The notes under the pieces are model-generated. The model did no database searches, had not been told where the DNA came from, and worked only from the letters and a program-made list of their open reading frames with translations. Both the position numbers and the translations under genes were made by a program. From positions 124,001-188,000 of the forward strand of contig JARUPY010000156.1 in assembly GCA_029817715.1 (NCBI GenBank): a DNA stretch of 64,000 bases, read 5' to 3'. Below are positions 36,664 to 45,874 of this stretch, one piece after another; position 1 is the first letter of the stretch, and the number at the start of each line of letters is the position of its first letter. This stretch comes from Melastoma dodecandrum. Taxonomy: Eukaryota > Streptophyta > Magnoliopsida > Myrtales > Melastomataceae.

Positions 36664-37298
36664 CGGCCGAGGGGCGGGGCCGCGCCCCGGCCAGGGAGCC
36701 CGGCGGCCGGCGCCGACGGCCTGGCTGCCCGTCGCGGCGGCGAGTGCCGGCACCGCCATGGCGGCGGTGCTCGGCTCCGGGGCCACCGACGTCACGGGGG
36801 CCGTCTGGCTGGCGGGGCGGGTCTGCGGGATCCTCCCCGCCGTCCGGCTTCGCCCTCGTCATGCCCGCCGCCATGCTGATCGCCGCGCTGGCGGCGGCGC
36901 GGGCGGAGGGCGGGGCGCCGTCCTGGTGCGTCGCGGTCCTGGCGAGGCTCGGCCCGATAGCGGCCCTGCACGTCGCCGTCATGCTGGGCGACGAGGTCAG
37001 CCGCCGGGCCGGATCGGTGCTGCTGGGTCGCGACGTCCGGGCCTCGATCCTGGCCGGGCTCGTCGCGGCCTCCTGGCTGGCGCGAGGGACCGGCGCGCCC
37101 TCCTGGGCCCCCTGCGCCGCCCGGTGCGGCCTCGTCGTGGCGCTGCTGATGTTCACGGCGCCGCTGCACTGGAGCCTGGCGGCCGCCGCGGCCCTGCTCT
37201 GGGCCGCCGTCGCCGTCCTTCCCGAGGGCGCGGCGCGGCGGCGTCTGCCGCTCGCCTGCGGCCTCGGCGCCATCGTCGCGGTCGCCTTTCGGGGATGA
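36647..37298 (+). CDS. Membrane protein of unknown function, one frameshift
   Basis: From ATG 36,647, overlapping the permease gene by 17 bp, an Ala/Gly-rich hydrophobic N terminus (AWLPVAAASAGTAMAAVLGS) is read for about 65 residues; the frame then shifts by one near 36,840 and continues with further hydrophobic segments (GFALVMPAAMLIAALAAARA, AALLWAAVAVLP) to 37,298. Corrected length is about 216 residues with four or five membrane spans. It is probably the third gene of the amine oxidase operon. No family was recognised. Confidence 0.55.
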
Positions 37299-37430
37299 GG
37301 GCCGCCCTTGCGCCGACCCCTCGCCCGATGCACTCTCCCGGCCCAACCCGCGCGGGGAAGCGGCGGGACCGGCGAGGATCATGAGCAGCCCGTCGCGCCG
37401 CGGCCCCGACGCCCGCCGAGCGAGGCCCCC

Positions 37431-38912
37431 GTGATCGATCCCTCCACCCTGTCGTCCCTGCCGGCCTCGGTCCAGCGCCCCGCCTACGACCGCGCGAAGG
37501 TCACGGCCGGGATCGCCCATCTCAGCGTCGGCAATTTCCACCGCGCCCATCAGGCGGTCTATATCGACAAGGTGCTGGCGCTCCCGGGCCAGGAGGGCTG
37601 GGGCATCCTGGGCATCGGCCTCATGGACGTCGAGAGCGAGCGCGCCAAGGCCGAGGCCCTGCAGGGCCAGAAGGGGCTCTATTCGCTCGTCGCCTACCCG
37701 CCCGAGGGCACGCCCGAGGTCTCGGTCGTGGGCGCCATCGTGGAATACCTCCACGCGCCCGCCGATCCCGAAGGGGTGCTGGCGCGCCTCGCCGATCCCG
37801 CCATCCGCATCGTCACGCTCACCGTGACGGAGGGGGGCTACAACATCGACGAGAAGGGCCGCTTCAAGCTCGAGGACCCGGCGGTCGCCAGGGATCTCGC
37901 GGGCGGCCCGCCGGCGACCGCCTTCGGCGTGATGACGGAAGCCCTGCGCCGCCGCCGCGCGGCCGGCATCAGGCCCTTCACGGTGCTGTCCTGCGACAAC
38001 CTCCGCCATAACGGCGCCGTGGTGAAGAACGCCCTGCTCTCCTTCGCCCGCGCCAAGGACCCGGAGCTCGCCGCCTGGATCGAGGCCGAGGTCGCCTTCC
38101 CGTCCTGCATGGTGGACCGCATCACCCCGGCGGTGGGCCCCGCCGACAAGGCGCGGCTCAACGCCGAGACCGGCCTCGACGACGCCGCGCCGATCTTCGC
38201 CGAGGACTTCATCCAGTGGGTGGTCGAGGACCGCTTCTGCAACGGGCGGCCGCCGCTGGAGAAGGTCGGCGTCGAATTCACCGACGCGGTCGACGCCTAC
38301 GAGCAGGTCAAGCTCCGGATGCTCAACGCGTCCCATTCCATGATGACCTTCCCGGGCATCCTCCTCGGCCACCGCATCGTGCACCTCGCCATGAAGGACC
38401 CGCTGGTCGACACGCTGCTGGAGCAGTTCCTGTCGCGCGACGCGGGCCCGCTGCTCGACGCGCCGCCCTCCATGTCGGTCGGCCAGTACAAGGACCTGCT
38501 GCTCAGCCGCTACCGCAACCCCGCCATCGGCGACCAGCTCCTGCGCATCGCCTCCGACGGCGCCTCGAAGCTCCCGCAATTCGTGCAGGACACCGCCCGC
38601 GAGGTCGTGAAGGCCGGCAAGGACCACCGCCGCATCGCCTTCCTGCTCGCCTGCTTCACCGAATATCTCGGCGGCGTCGACGACAAGGGCGAAAGCTTCC
38701 CCGTGGTCGAGCCCATGGTGACGGAGGCGGACCGCGCCCTCGCGGCCGATCCCGACCTCGCCAAGGGCCTCGGCCTCGGCGCCTTCAAGGGCTGGGGCGT
38801 CGCTGACCACCCGGGCTTCGTTCAGGATTACGCGGCCTATCGCGCCTCCATCAAGCAGCGCGGCGCCGGAGCGACGCTGAAGGACCTGCTGGCGGCCGTC
38901 GCGGCGGGGTGA
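37431..38912 (+). CDS. Mannitol dehydrogenase-family polyol dehydrogenase
   Basis: A 493-residue NAD-dependent long-chain dehydrogenase of the mannitol 2-dehydrogenase/fructuronate reductase family. The start is GTG 37,431 with GAGG upstream. HLSVGNFHRAHQAVYID near residue 30 is the family N-terminal motif, TLTVTEGGYNID lies near 130, and the catalytic Lys region is KLRMLNASHSMMTFPGILLG near 295 (K-x5-N-x2-H). The exact substrate (mannitol, sorbitol or arabitol) cannot be told from sequence. Confidence 0.9.
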   Translation: MIDPSTLSSLPASVQRPAYDRAKVTAGIAHLSVGNFHRAHQAVYIDKVLALPGQEGWGILGIGLMDVESERAKAEALQGQKGLYSLVAYPPEGTPEVSVVGAIVEYLHAPADPEGVLARLADPAIRIVTLTVTEGGYNIDEKGRFKLEDPAVARDLAGGPPATAFGVMTEALRRRRAAGIRPFTVLSCDNLRHNGAVVKNALLSFARAKDPELAAWIEAEVAFPSCMVDRITPAVGPADKARLNAETGLDDAAPIFAEDFIQWVVEDRFCNGRPPLEKVGVEFTDAVDAYEQVKLRMLNASHSMMTFPGILLGHRIVHLAMKDPLVDTLLEQFLSRDAGPLLDAPPSMSVGQYKDLLLSRYRNPAIGDQLLRIASDGASKLPQFVQDTAREVVKAGKDHRRIAFLLACFTEYLGGVDDKGESFPVVEPMVTEADRALAADPDLAKGLGLGAFKGWGVADHPGFVQDYAAYRASIKQRGAGATLKDLLAAVAAG

Positions 38913-38994
38913 GGCGGCCCGCGGCTCCCCGACGGAGTCGGCTCGCCTCCGCGTTCATGGTAAACGACGGGGTGCGACAGCGTCGGGGGCCGAC

Positions 38995-39618
38995 ATGGAT
39001 CAGGGACCGGTCGGATGGGACAGGACGGCCGAGGCCGCCGGGCGCGGCGGCCGGCCGTCGAGCCTCTCGGCGGCGATCCGGGCCGCCCGGGTGGAGGTGG
39101 CCGACCGTGCCCAGGCGCTGGGCGACCTGCGCGACGCCGAGCTCGCCCGGCTCGAACTCCTGCGCGAGATGCTGGAGCCCGTGCTGGCCGACGTGCCGCC
39201 CGAGGTCGACCTCTTCGACGCCGGCCTCGTGCCGGGGGACCATCCCCGCCTGTTCATCGACATGGTGGCCTTCGTCGAGATGGCGCGGGACCGCCGGACC
39301 TATCGGCTCGTGCAGGACCGCCGCCACGCCCGGACCGTGCTCCACGAGGGCGCGGGCGTGACGGAGGCCGTGGCAGCCGTCACCGCCTATGTGGCGCGGC
39401 GCCTCGTCGAGCGCGAACAGTTCCTGGCCTCGCTCGGCCGGGCGGAGGATCTCGCCCCCGCCGCGGCGCCGCCCCCGACGCCGCCCGCCCGGCGGCGCGC
39501 GGCCCGCGGGATCGTGCGGGCGGCGCGGCTCGTCGTCGACGGCTTCGGCCTCGCGACGCTGGGCGGCCTCGCCTGGATCGGCCTCCAGGCCGGTCTCGGG
39601 CGGCTGCCGGCGTGGTGA
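38995..39618 (+). CDS. Membrane-anchored protein of unknown function
   Basis: 207 residues. The N-terminal two-thirds is charged and probably helical (VADRAQALGDLRDAELARLE), with a VDLFDAGLVPGDHPRLFIDM segment near residue 70; a Pro/Ala-rich linker near 155 leads to one hydrophobic helix (LATLGGLAWIGLQAGLG) at the C terminus. This suggests a tail-anchored protein facing the cytoplasm. No known domain was recognised. Confidence 0.65.
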   Translation: MDQGPVGWDRTAEAAGRGGRPSSLSAAIRAARVEVADRAQALGDLRDAELARLELLREMLEPVLADVPPEVDLFDAGLVPGDHPRLFIDMVAFVEMARDRRTYRLVQDRRHARTVLHEGAGVTEAVAAVTAYVARRLVEREQFLASLGRAEDLAPAAAPPPTPPARRRAARGIVRAARLVVDGFGLATLGGLAWIGLQAGLGRLPAW

Positions 39619-39665
39619 GGCGGGCGCGGCGACGGGATTAGCGCTTTCTTCAGCGGGGCGGCGGC

Positions 39666-40790
39666 ATGATGGTGCGTCGTGAGGTTGCCGCGCCCGCCCC
39701 GATCCGGCCCGAAGGCGCGTTGGGGTGGTCCATGTCACCTGTGATGAACCGCGCCGCCGAAGCTCCGCCCGCCGACGACCGGCCGGCATCGGACGCGCCG
39801 CCCCCGGCGCCGGGCGTCCTCCAGGCCTCGCCCGCGGCGGGACGCCGCCCCCGCAGGGCCGAACTCGCGGTGGTGCGCGAGGCGGCGGTCGACTACGACA
39901 CCACCGCGGCCCTGGCGGCGGAAGGCTTCGAGGCCGCGCCCGGCGCCTTCCGGGCCGACAGGCTCCGCTGGCTCTACGAGACCGCCTTCGGCGACGGCAC
40001 GACCGTGCTGGCCCTCAGGGCCGGCGACCGCAAGGTCGGTCAGATCGCCCTGGTGCACCAGACCGTGTCGATCGGCGGGCGCCGGGAGCCCGCGGTCGCG
40101 CTGATCGATCTCTTCATCCTCAAGGCCTTCCGGTCGAAGACCGCCATGGCCGACCTTTACGGCGCCGTAGAGCGCTTCTGCGGCGAGCAGGGCATCCGCT
40201 TCATCCTGGCCGTTCCCAACGTCAAGGCAGCCGGGGTCAATACGCGCTATCTCAAGCTCGCCGAGGTCGCCCCGCTGGCGATCCGCGTGGGGCTGGCGGG
40301 GCTGCCGCGGCCCTGGCGGCGGGTCGAGACCCATCGCGTGGCGGCGCTCGACGAGGCGAGGGCGCGCGAGGTCCTGTCGCCCTATTGCGGCGCCGGGGAC
40401 GGGCTGCTGTGGACGCCCGACAGGCTCTGGGCGCGGCTGCAGAAGCCCGGGTCGGGCTACGCGCTGCATGCCGGGGCCGACCTGCTGGCGGTCTCGGCGC
40501 CGCGCCGGCAGGGGCGCATGGCCCACACGATGATCTGCGCCCTGCTGCCCCGGCCCGGGAAGGCGCCGGGCCGCGGCGAGGTGGCCGCGGTGGTGTCGGC
40601 GGCCTGCAGGCTGCACCGCCGCCCGGTCTTCGTCTACACGGGCCTCAACGCCCTCGTCCCCGCGCCCGGGATGGACCTGCCGGCGCGCCTGCGCCCCTCG
40701 CCCATGGTGCTGCAGGCCCGCGACTTCCGCGCCGAAGCGGGGCCTTTCGCGGCGTCGCGCTTCGAGGCGCTCGATTTCGACTTCGTCTGA
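39666..40790 (+). CDS. GNAT-like acyltransferase of unknown function
   Basis: About 374 residues (352 if the ATG at 39,732 is used). After a Pro/Ala-rich leader of roughly 60 residues, the FEAAPGAFRADRLRWLYETA and ALIDLFILKAFRSKTAMADL regions resemble GNAT-fold proteins of the kind near exopolysaccharide or cell-envelope genes. The C-terminal half (LCRLHRRPVFVYTG-like strand) is a second acyltransferase-type domain. It is convergent with the metallophosphoesterase gene. Substrate unknown. Confidence 0.55.
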   Translation: MMVRREVAAPAPIRPEGALGWSMSPVMNRAAEAPPADDRPASDAPPPAPGVLQASPAAGRRPRRAELAVVREAAVDYDTTAALAAEGFEAAPGAFRADRLRWLYETAFGDGTTVLALRAGDRKVGQIALVHQTVSIGGRREPAVALIDLFILKAFRSKTAMADLYGAVERFCGEQGIRFILAVPNVKAAGVNTRYLKLAEVAPLAIRVGLAGLPRPWRRVETHRVAALDEARAREVLSPYCGAGDGLLWTPDRLWARLQKPGSGYALHAGADLLAVSAPRRQGRMAHTMICALLPRPGKAPGRGEVAAVVSAACRLHRRPVFVYTGLNALVPAPGMDLPARLRPSPMVLQARDFRAEAGPFAASRFEALDFDFV

Positions 40791-40796
40791 CGCTCG

Positions 40797-41693
40797 CTAC
40801 AGCGGCAGCGCCCCGAGGTCGCCGATGCCCTGGAGTCCCGGGGCGAGACCCCGGCGCTGCGCCGTGACGGCGAAGCCGCCCGCCGGGCGGGGCGCGAAGC
40901 GGTAGAGGTGATAGGCGGCGAGGTGGCCGTGGCTGCCGGGCACCGCCGAGCAGGAGGGCACGCCCACCACCGGCACCGGCCCGCCCGGGCCCCGCAGATG
41001 GGCCACCGACGTCCGGTGATTGTGGCCGTGGATGACGAGGTCGGCGCCGTGCCGGGCGATGAGGGATTCGAAGGCCGCGGCGTCGCGCAGGCCGCGCCCG
41101 CGCTTGACCCCGGTGAGGTGCGGCGGGTGGTGGATCATCCCCACGCGGACGAGCCCGGCGGCCGCCGTCTCGTCGAGCAGCCGCGCGAGGCCCTCGCGCT
41201 GCGCCGATCCCAGCGCCCCGGAGGCCAGCAGCGGCGCCGTGGGGATGGCCGAGGTCAGGCCGATCAGCGCCAGCGGGCCGCGCCGGCGCAGGTAGGGGAA
41301 GGCGAAGGGCATGCCGTCCACGGTGCCGACCTCCGCCACCCAGGGCGCGAAGGTGGCGGCGAGATGGGGCAGCGACGAGCGCACGTAGGCGTCGTGGTTG
41401 CCGGGCACGAAGCTGACGTCCGCCACCGTCCCCAGCGTCTCCAGCCAGGCGCGGGCGAAGGGGAATTCGCTCGGCAGGCCGAGGTTGAGGATGTCGCCCG
41501 TCATGGCGACGTGGTCGGGCGCCTGCGCCTTCATGTCGGCCACGAGCGCGCCCAGCACCGCCATGTCGTGCAGGCGCCCCCGCTTGCGCCAGTTGACGAA
41601 GCCGGTGATGCGCTTGCCCAGCAGGTCGCGCGTGCGCGGGCGCGGCAGGGGCCCGATGTGGGCGTCGGAGAGATGGGCGAGAAGGTAGCTCAC
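40797..41693 (-). CDS. Calcineurin-like metallophosphoesterase
   Basis: A 298-residue binuclear metal phosphoesterase. The metal motifs appear in order: LSDAHIG near residue 8, TGDILN near 65, GNHDAY near 97, MIHHPPH near 192 and HGHNHRTS near 224. No signal peptide. Related proteins act as phosphodiesterases of the UDP-diacylglucosamine or cyclic-nucleotide type, but the substrate is not assignable here. No frameshift. Confidence 0.9.
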   Translation of the reverse strand: MSYLLAHLSDAHIGPLPRPRTRDLLGKRITGFVNWRKRGRLHDMAVLGALVADMKAQAPDHVAMTGDILNLGLPSEFPFARAWLETLGTVADVSFVPGNHDAYVRSSLPHLAATFAPWVAEVGTVDGMPFAFPYLRRRGPLALIGLTSAIPTAPLLASGALGSAQREGLARLLDETAAAGLVRVGMIHHPPHLTGVKRGRGLRDAAAFESLIARHGADLVIHGHNHRTSVAHLRGPGGPVPVVGVPSCSAVPGSHGHLAAYHLYRFAPRPAGGFAVTAQRRGLAPGLQGIGDLGALPL

Positions 41694-41852
41694 CGGCCCA
41701 CCCTGTCGCCCGCGCCCTCGCCGCCGTCAAGGCGGGCGCCGCGCCGCGCTGGCCTCCGGCGCCGCGCCGGCCTCCGGCGCCGCGCTGGCCTCCGCGGCCG
41801 CGATGGTCCACCATCGGCCGCGGGGGGCCGCGGCCCGTTTGGAGGGGCCGGG

Positions 41853-42347
41853 ATGGGGATCAGCGTGACGGTGCCGGCACCGCTCCAGCGGCTGATGCCG
41901 TGGCTGATCCACGGCAGCGCCCGCTTCACCCGGCCGCTCACCCTGGGGGTCCGGGCCGCGCTGCTGCGCGAGGCCGCGGGCGGGCCGGAAGTGTTCCTGG
42001 TGCGCCATTCCTACGTGCCCGGGTGGCACCTGCCGGGCGGCGCCGTCGAGGCGGGCGAGACCGTGGGCGAGGCGATGGCCCGCGAGGTCCGGGAAGAATG
42101 CGCCATAGCGGTCCGGGGGGCGCCGGACCTGTTCGGCCTCTATTTCAACCGCGCGGCGTCCCGGCGCGACCATGTCGCGGTGTTCCGCGTGCGAGACTTC
42201 GAGATCGTCGGGCGCCGCGACGCGGATCTCGAAATCGTCGAGGCGGGTTTCCATCCCGTCGCGCGCCTGCCCGCGGCCGCCACGGCGGGAACGCGCGCCA
42301 GACTCGCCGAGATGCTCGAAGGCCGGGCCCCCTCGCCGTACTGGTGA
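41853..42347 (+). CDS. Nudix hydrolase
   Basis: 164 residues. The Nudix box is intact: G-x5-E-x7-REVREEC within GGAVEAGETVGEAMAREV and onward, near residue 68. GGAGG lies upstream of the ATG. It should hydrolyse a nucleoside diphosphate linked to another moiety; the substrate is unknown. The N-terminal 25 residues (LQRLMPWLIHGSARFTRPLT) are typical of a membrane-close subgroup. Confidence 0.88.
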   Translation: MGISVTVPAPLQRLMPWLIHGSARFTRPLTLGVRAALLREAAGGPEVFLVRHSYVPGWHLPGGAVEAGETVGEAMAREVREECAIAVRGAPDLFGLYFNRAASRRDHVAVFRVRDFEIVGRRDADLEIVEAGFHPVARLPAAATAGTRARLAEMLEGRAPSPYW

Positions 42348-42408
42348 GGGCGGAACGGCGGGTGTCACCGCCGCTCGACGGCGCTCCCCGGCGCTGTATA
42401 AGCGGGCG

Positions 42409-42927
42409 ATGATCGAATCCGCCCTCAGCCTGTCCGTCGTCGTGGTCCGGGAGGCCGCCGGGGATGCCCCGGCCGTCGAGCGCCTGGCCGAGCGGGCTTT
42501 CGGGCCCGGCCGTTTCGCCCGCACCGCCTACCGCCTGCGCGAGATCGCCGAGCCCGACTGGGGCCTGTGCTTCGTGGCCCGCGTCTCGACGCTGCTGGTG
42601 GGGGCCAACCGCATGACGCCGCTGCGGATCGGCGGGACGCCGGCCCTGATGCTGGGCCCGCTGACCGTGGATCCGGCCTTCCGCGGGCGCGGCATCGCGG
42701 CGGGCCTCGTGACGCGCTCGCTCGAAGCGGCCCGGGAGGCCGGCCACCGCTTGGTCCTGCTCGTGGGCGACGAGCCCTATTATCGCCGCTTCGGCTTCGT
42801 GCGCGTGCCGGCTGGCCGCCTCCAGATGCCGGGGCCGGTCGACGCCGCGCGGGTCCTGTGGTGCGAACTCGTGCCGGGCGCCGCCGAGGGCGCGGCGGGG
42901 GCGGTGGGCGCGCCGCGGCCCGCGTGA
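42409..42927 (+). CDS. GNAT-family N-acetyltransferase (YhbS-like)
   Basis: 172 residues. LGPLTVDPAFRGRGIAAGLV near residue 85 is the acetyl-CoA-binding motif (R-G-x-G-I/A), followed by LVLLVGDEPYYRRFGFV, the YhbS-type signature. It lies 62 bp after the Nudix gene on the same strand and may be co-transcribed. Substrate unknown. Confidence 0.85.
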   Translation: MIESALSLSVVVVREAAGDAPAVERLAERAFGPGRFARTAYRLREIAEPDWGLCFVARVSTLLVGANRMTPLRIGGTPALMLGPLTVDPAFRGRGIAAGLVTRSLEAAREAGHRLVLLVGDEPYYRRFGFVRVPAGRLQMPGPVDAARVLWCELVPGAAEGAAGAVGAPRPA

Positions 42928-42932
42928 ACAAT

Positions 42933-42982
42933 CGCCCCTGCCGGCCGTTGGTGCGCTACCGCAACGGCTGGAGGCAGGGGCG
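42933..42982. other. 50-bp inverted repeat (hairpin)
   Basis: Perfect 10-bp arms CGCCCCTGCC/GGCAGGGGCG enclose a second stem CCGTTG/CAACGG. It starts six bases after the acetyltransferase stop and ends 54 bp before the next start. It lacks a T run, so it may be a transcript-processing or attenuating structure rather than a classical terminator. Confidence 0.6.
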
Positions 42983-43035
42983 GGAGCCCCGGCTCCCCGC
43001 GCCGGCCCCGGCCCAACCAAAAGACGAGGTCGGAG

Positions 43036-43491
43036 ATGGCGACGCTCAAGGTTCACTACGGTGCCTGGGTCATGGTCGGCGACGGCAGCAAGGCGCTGTT
43101 CCTGCACAACGAGGGCGACGAGGAGATCCTCAACCTCCGCCGCCTCGACGTCGAGGAAAAGAAGAACCCGAGCACGCGCGAGCAGGGGTCGGATGCCCCG
43201 GGCCGCGGCCATTCGTCGAACGGCGCGAGGAGCGGGCCCCTCGGCGGGACCGACTTCCACCAGATCGAGGAGAACCGCTTCGCCGCCCATGTGGCGGAGC
43301 GGATCAACGCCGCCGCCCAGGAGAACGGCTTCAAGGAGATCGTGATCGTGGCGCCGCCGAAGTGCCTCGCCGAAATCCGCCGCGACCTCTCGGCCGAGGC
43401 GCAGAAGCGCGTCGTCTGCGAGATCCCGAAGGACTACACCCACCACCCGATCCCCGAGATCGAGAAGCTGCTCGCGTCCCACGCGCTCTGA
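43036..43491 (+). CDS. Host attachment family protein
   Basis: A 151-residue cytoplasmic protein of the Host_attach family: VHYGAWVMVGDGSKALFLHN at the start, a Gly/Ser-rich GRGHSSNGARSG linker, then VIVAPPKCLAEIRRDLS and CEIPKDYTHHPIPEIEKLL at the end. The fold is related to translation release factor eRF1 domain-like proteins. First described as needed for attachment to host cells in Agrobacterium-like bacteria; the biochemical role is not settled. No frameshift. Confidence 0.88.
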   Translation: MATLKVHYGAWVMVGDGSKALFLHNEGDEEILNLRRLDVEEKKNPSTREQGSDAPGRGHSSNGARSGPLGGTDFHQIEENRFAAHVAERINAAAQENGFKEIVIVAPPKCLAEIRRDLSAEAQKRVVCEIPKDYTHHPIPEIEKLLASHAL

Positions 43492-43546
43492 GGCGGGGAC
43501 GGCGTCCTTCCGGTTCGCCGTCCCGTACCGGCCTCTCCTACCGGTC

Positions 43547-43670
43547 GTCATTGCGAGGCGCGAAGCGACGAAGCGATCCAGACGACGGTTCCGGACGGGC
43601 CCGAAGCGTGGCGCCAGCCCGGCCGGCGGCTCGCGCCGGGGCTGGATCGCGTCGCTGCGCTCGCGATGAC
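43547..43670. repeat. Dispersed palindrome-ended repeat (single copy)
   Basis: It starts GTCATTGCGAGGCGCGAAGC and ends with the near inverted GTCGCTGCGCTCGCGATGAC. Both ends match the ends of the 160-bp tandem units at 1,011-2,028; the middle differs. It sits between convergent genes. Confidence 0.8.
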
Positions 43671-43738
43671 GGCGGAGCGGGTGGGGTTGGCGACCACGAG
43701 TGGCGCCCGCCCGCCGGGAGAACGATCGGGATCGTCGA

Positions 43739-44995
43739 TCAACCCGCTTCCGGCGCGCCCCCCGCGACGGCGGCGTCGAGGAGGGCGGCCCGGCGGTCGG
43801 GGGCTGTGGGGAAGTCCGCCGCCCTGTAGGCGCCGCGGAACCGGGCCAGGGCCTCGCCGACCGCGGGACCCTTCAGCCCGCGGGCCACGAGGTCGCGCCC
43901 AGAGACCGGCATCTCCGGCACGGGTTCGGCGGCGGTCCGCTCCAGCGCCCCGGCCCAGGCCGCGTCGCCCCCGGCGGCGTGCGCCAGCGCGGAAGCCCGC
44001 GCCAGCGCGGTCGCGTCCCGCGCCGCGTCGCGCCCGTGATCGAACAGCAACCGCCGCACGGCGGCCGCGTCGGGAGGGCCGTCGAGATCGGCCCCCGCCG
44101 CGACGGCCGCCAGCATCCTATCGCGCTCGGCGTTCGACAGGCGCAGGCCCTCGCGCAGCCGCTCGGCATCCGCCCCGTCCCGCAGCGACAGCGCCATGAG
44201 GCGCAGCAGGGGGTCGGCCGCGCCGAGCCGCGCCAGGCGCGCCAGGTCGAGCGGCCCGCCGAGGACCTGGTCCATCAGCCCCGTGCCGTCCAGCGCCTCC
44301 AGGACGCCGAGGGCGCCCGGCGCGCCGAGGAGCTTCAGCACCTCGGTCCGGACGCGCTCGCGCGACAGGATGTCGAGCCCCGCCCGGCCCGCCACCGCGG
44401 CCGCCAGGCCCTCGGGGTCGAGCGGGCCGGTGCCGTAGGTGGCGTGGAAGCGGAAGAAGCGCAGGATCCGAAGGTAATCTTCCCGGATGCGCGTCGCGGC
44501 CTCGCCGATGAAGCGCAGGCGGCCGGCCGCGAGGTCGGCGACGCCGCCCGTCGTGTCGTGGAGGCGCCCGTCGCGCCCGACCGACAGCGCGTTGACGGTG
44601 AAGTCGCGCCGCTCGGCGTCGCGCGCGAAGTCGCGGCCGAAGCGCACCACGGCGTGGCGCCCGTCGGTCTCGACGTCCTCGCGCAGCGTCGTCACCTCGA
44701 CGGGCAGCCCGCCCGACACGAGCGTCACGGTGCCGTGCGCGATGCCGGTCGGGATGGCCCTGATCTTTCCGGCCTTGGCGCGGGCCATCACCTCGGCGGG
44801 CAGGGCCGTGGTGGCGAGATCGAGGTCGCCCGGCGGCAGGCCGAGCAGCGCGTTGCGCACGGCCCCGCCCACGAGGCGGGTCTCTTCCCCGCCGCCGTCG
44901 AGGAGGTCGAGGACCCGGGCGAGGCGCGGGTCGCCGAGGAGCGGCGCGGCATCGAGCCGGCCCTCGGGGGTGAGGCGGAGGGCGCGGCGCGTCAC
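43739..44995 (-). CDS. cca: CCA tRNA nucleotidyltransferase / poly(A) polymerase family
   Basis: A 418-residue class II nucleotidyltransferase that adds or repairs the tRNA 3' CCA. RLVGGAVRNALLGLPPGDLDLAT near residue 40 includes the catalytic DxD; RRDFTVNAL near 130 and the AATRIREDYLRILRFFRFHA block near 165 are the classic neck motifs. The start is GTG 44,995, overlapping the stop of the Xre gene (GTGA). No frameshift. Confidence 0.92.
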   Translation of the reverse strand: MTRRALRLTPEGRLDAAPLLGDPRLARVLDLLDGGGEETRLVGGAVRNALLGLPPGDLDLATTALPAEVMARAKAGKIRAIPTGIAHGTVTLVSGGLPVEVTTLREDVETDGRHAVVRFGRDFARDAERRDFTVNALSVGRDGRLHDTTGGVADLAAGRLRFIGEAATRIREDYLRILRFFRFHATYGTGPLDPEGLAAAVAGRAGLDILSRERVRTEVLKLLGAPGALGVLEALDGTGLMDQVLGGPLDLARLARLGAADPLLRLMALSLRDGADAERLREGLRLSNAERDRMLAAVAAGADLDGPPDAAAVRRLLFDHGRDAARDATALARASALAHAAGGDAAWAGALERTAAEPVPEMPVSGRDLVARGLKGPAVGEALARFRGAYRAADFPTAPDRRAALLDAAVAGGAPEAG

Positions 44996-45777
44996 GCGGG
45001 CGCGGCCGTCTGGGGGAGGAGCATCACGATCTTGTGGTCCGGGTGGGCGGCGGGAACGAGCGTGACCTGCTCGTAGGCGAGGAGTCCGTCGTCGGGATGG
45101 CGGAAGCACCGGGCGCCGCCCTCGCGCGGCGCCACCGCGTGGGCGTCCCACAGGCGGGCGAAGTCGGGGCTGTCGGCCCGCAGCCCCGCGACGAGGTCGG
45201 CGAGGGCGGGGTCGTCGGGCGCCCGGGCCGTATCGGCGCGGAATTCCGCGATCACGCGGCGGGCCCGCTCCTCCCAGTCGACGATGAGGTCGCGGGCGGC
45301 GGGGTCGCGGAACACGAAGGCGACGAGGCAGGCCTCCGGCCCCGCGAGCCAGGGCGCGAAGAGGCGGGCCGCCGGCCCGTTCCAGGCGCGGGCGCGCCAG
45401 AGCCGGTCGATGAGATAGGCGGGCGCCGCGACGGCCTCGACCGCCGCGGCGAGGCCGGGCGGCACCGGGCCGGCGCCCGTCAGGCCCGCCCCGGATGCGG
45501 GATCCAGCTGCAACGCGAGTTCGAAGAGATAGGCGCGCTCGGCCGCGGTCAGGCGCAGCGCCTCCGCGAGACGGCCGAGCGCCTGGGGCGAGAGCGCGAT
45601 GTCGCGCCCCTGTTCGACCCAGGCGTACCAGTCGGTCGAGATGCCGCAGCGCTCCGCCACCTCCTCGCGGCGCAGGCCGGGCGTGCGCCGCCGCCCGCCC
45701 GCCGGGGGCGGCAGGGCTTCGCGGCGCGCGCGCACGAAGGTCCCGAGCAGGCGCCGTCGTTCGGCCGGAAGCAGCAT
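44992..45777 (-). CDS. Xre-family regulator with MmyB-like ligand domain
   Basis: 261 residues: an N-terminal helix-turn-helix (TPGLRREEVAERCGISTDWY, near residue 31, then VEQGRDIALSPQALGRLAEA) followed by the MmyB-like domain (AYLIDRLWRARAWNGPAARLF and onward) that binds small hydrophobic molecules. Such regulators often control a neighbouring divergent gene; here that is the methyltransferase at 45,875. Also translationally coupled to the CCA gene by a GTGA overlap. Confidence 0.87.
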   Translation of the reverse strand: MLLPAERRRLLGTFVRARREALPPPAGGRRRTPGLRREEVAERCGISTDWYAWVEQGRDIALSPQALGRLAEALRLTAAERAYLFELALQLDPASGAGLTGAGPVPPGLAAAVEAVAAPAYLIDRLWRARAWNGPAARLFAPWLAGPEACLVAFVFRDPAARDLIVDWEERARRVIAEFRADTARAPDDPALADLVAGLRADSPDFARLWDAHAVAPREGGARCFRHPDDGLLAYEQVTLVPAAHPDHKIVMLLPQTAAPA

Positions 45778-45874
45778 GGGAGTCGCGATACCAGGATAAC
45801 CTCTGGCCTTATACCGGCCGGCGGCGGCGGGCAGAAGGGGCGGGCCACACGCCAGACGGAAAGGGAGACGGATC

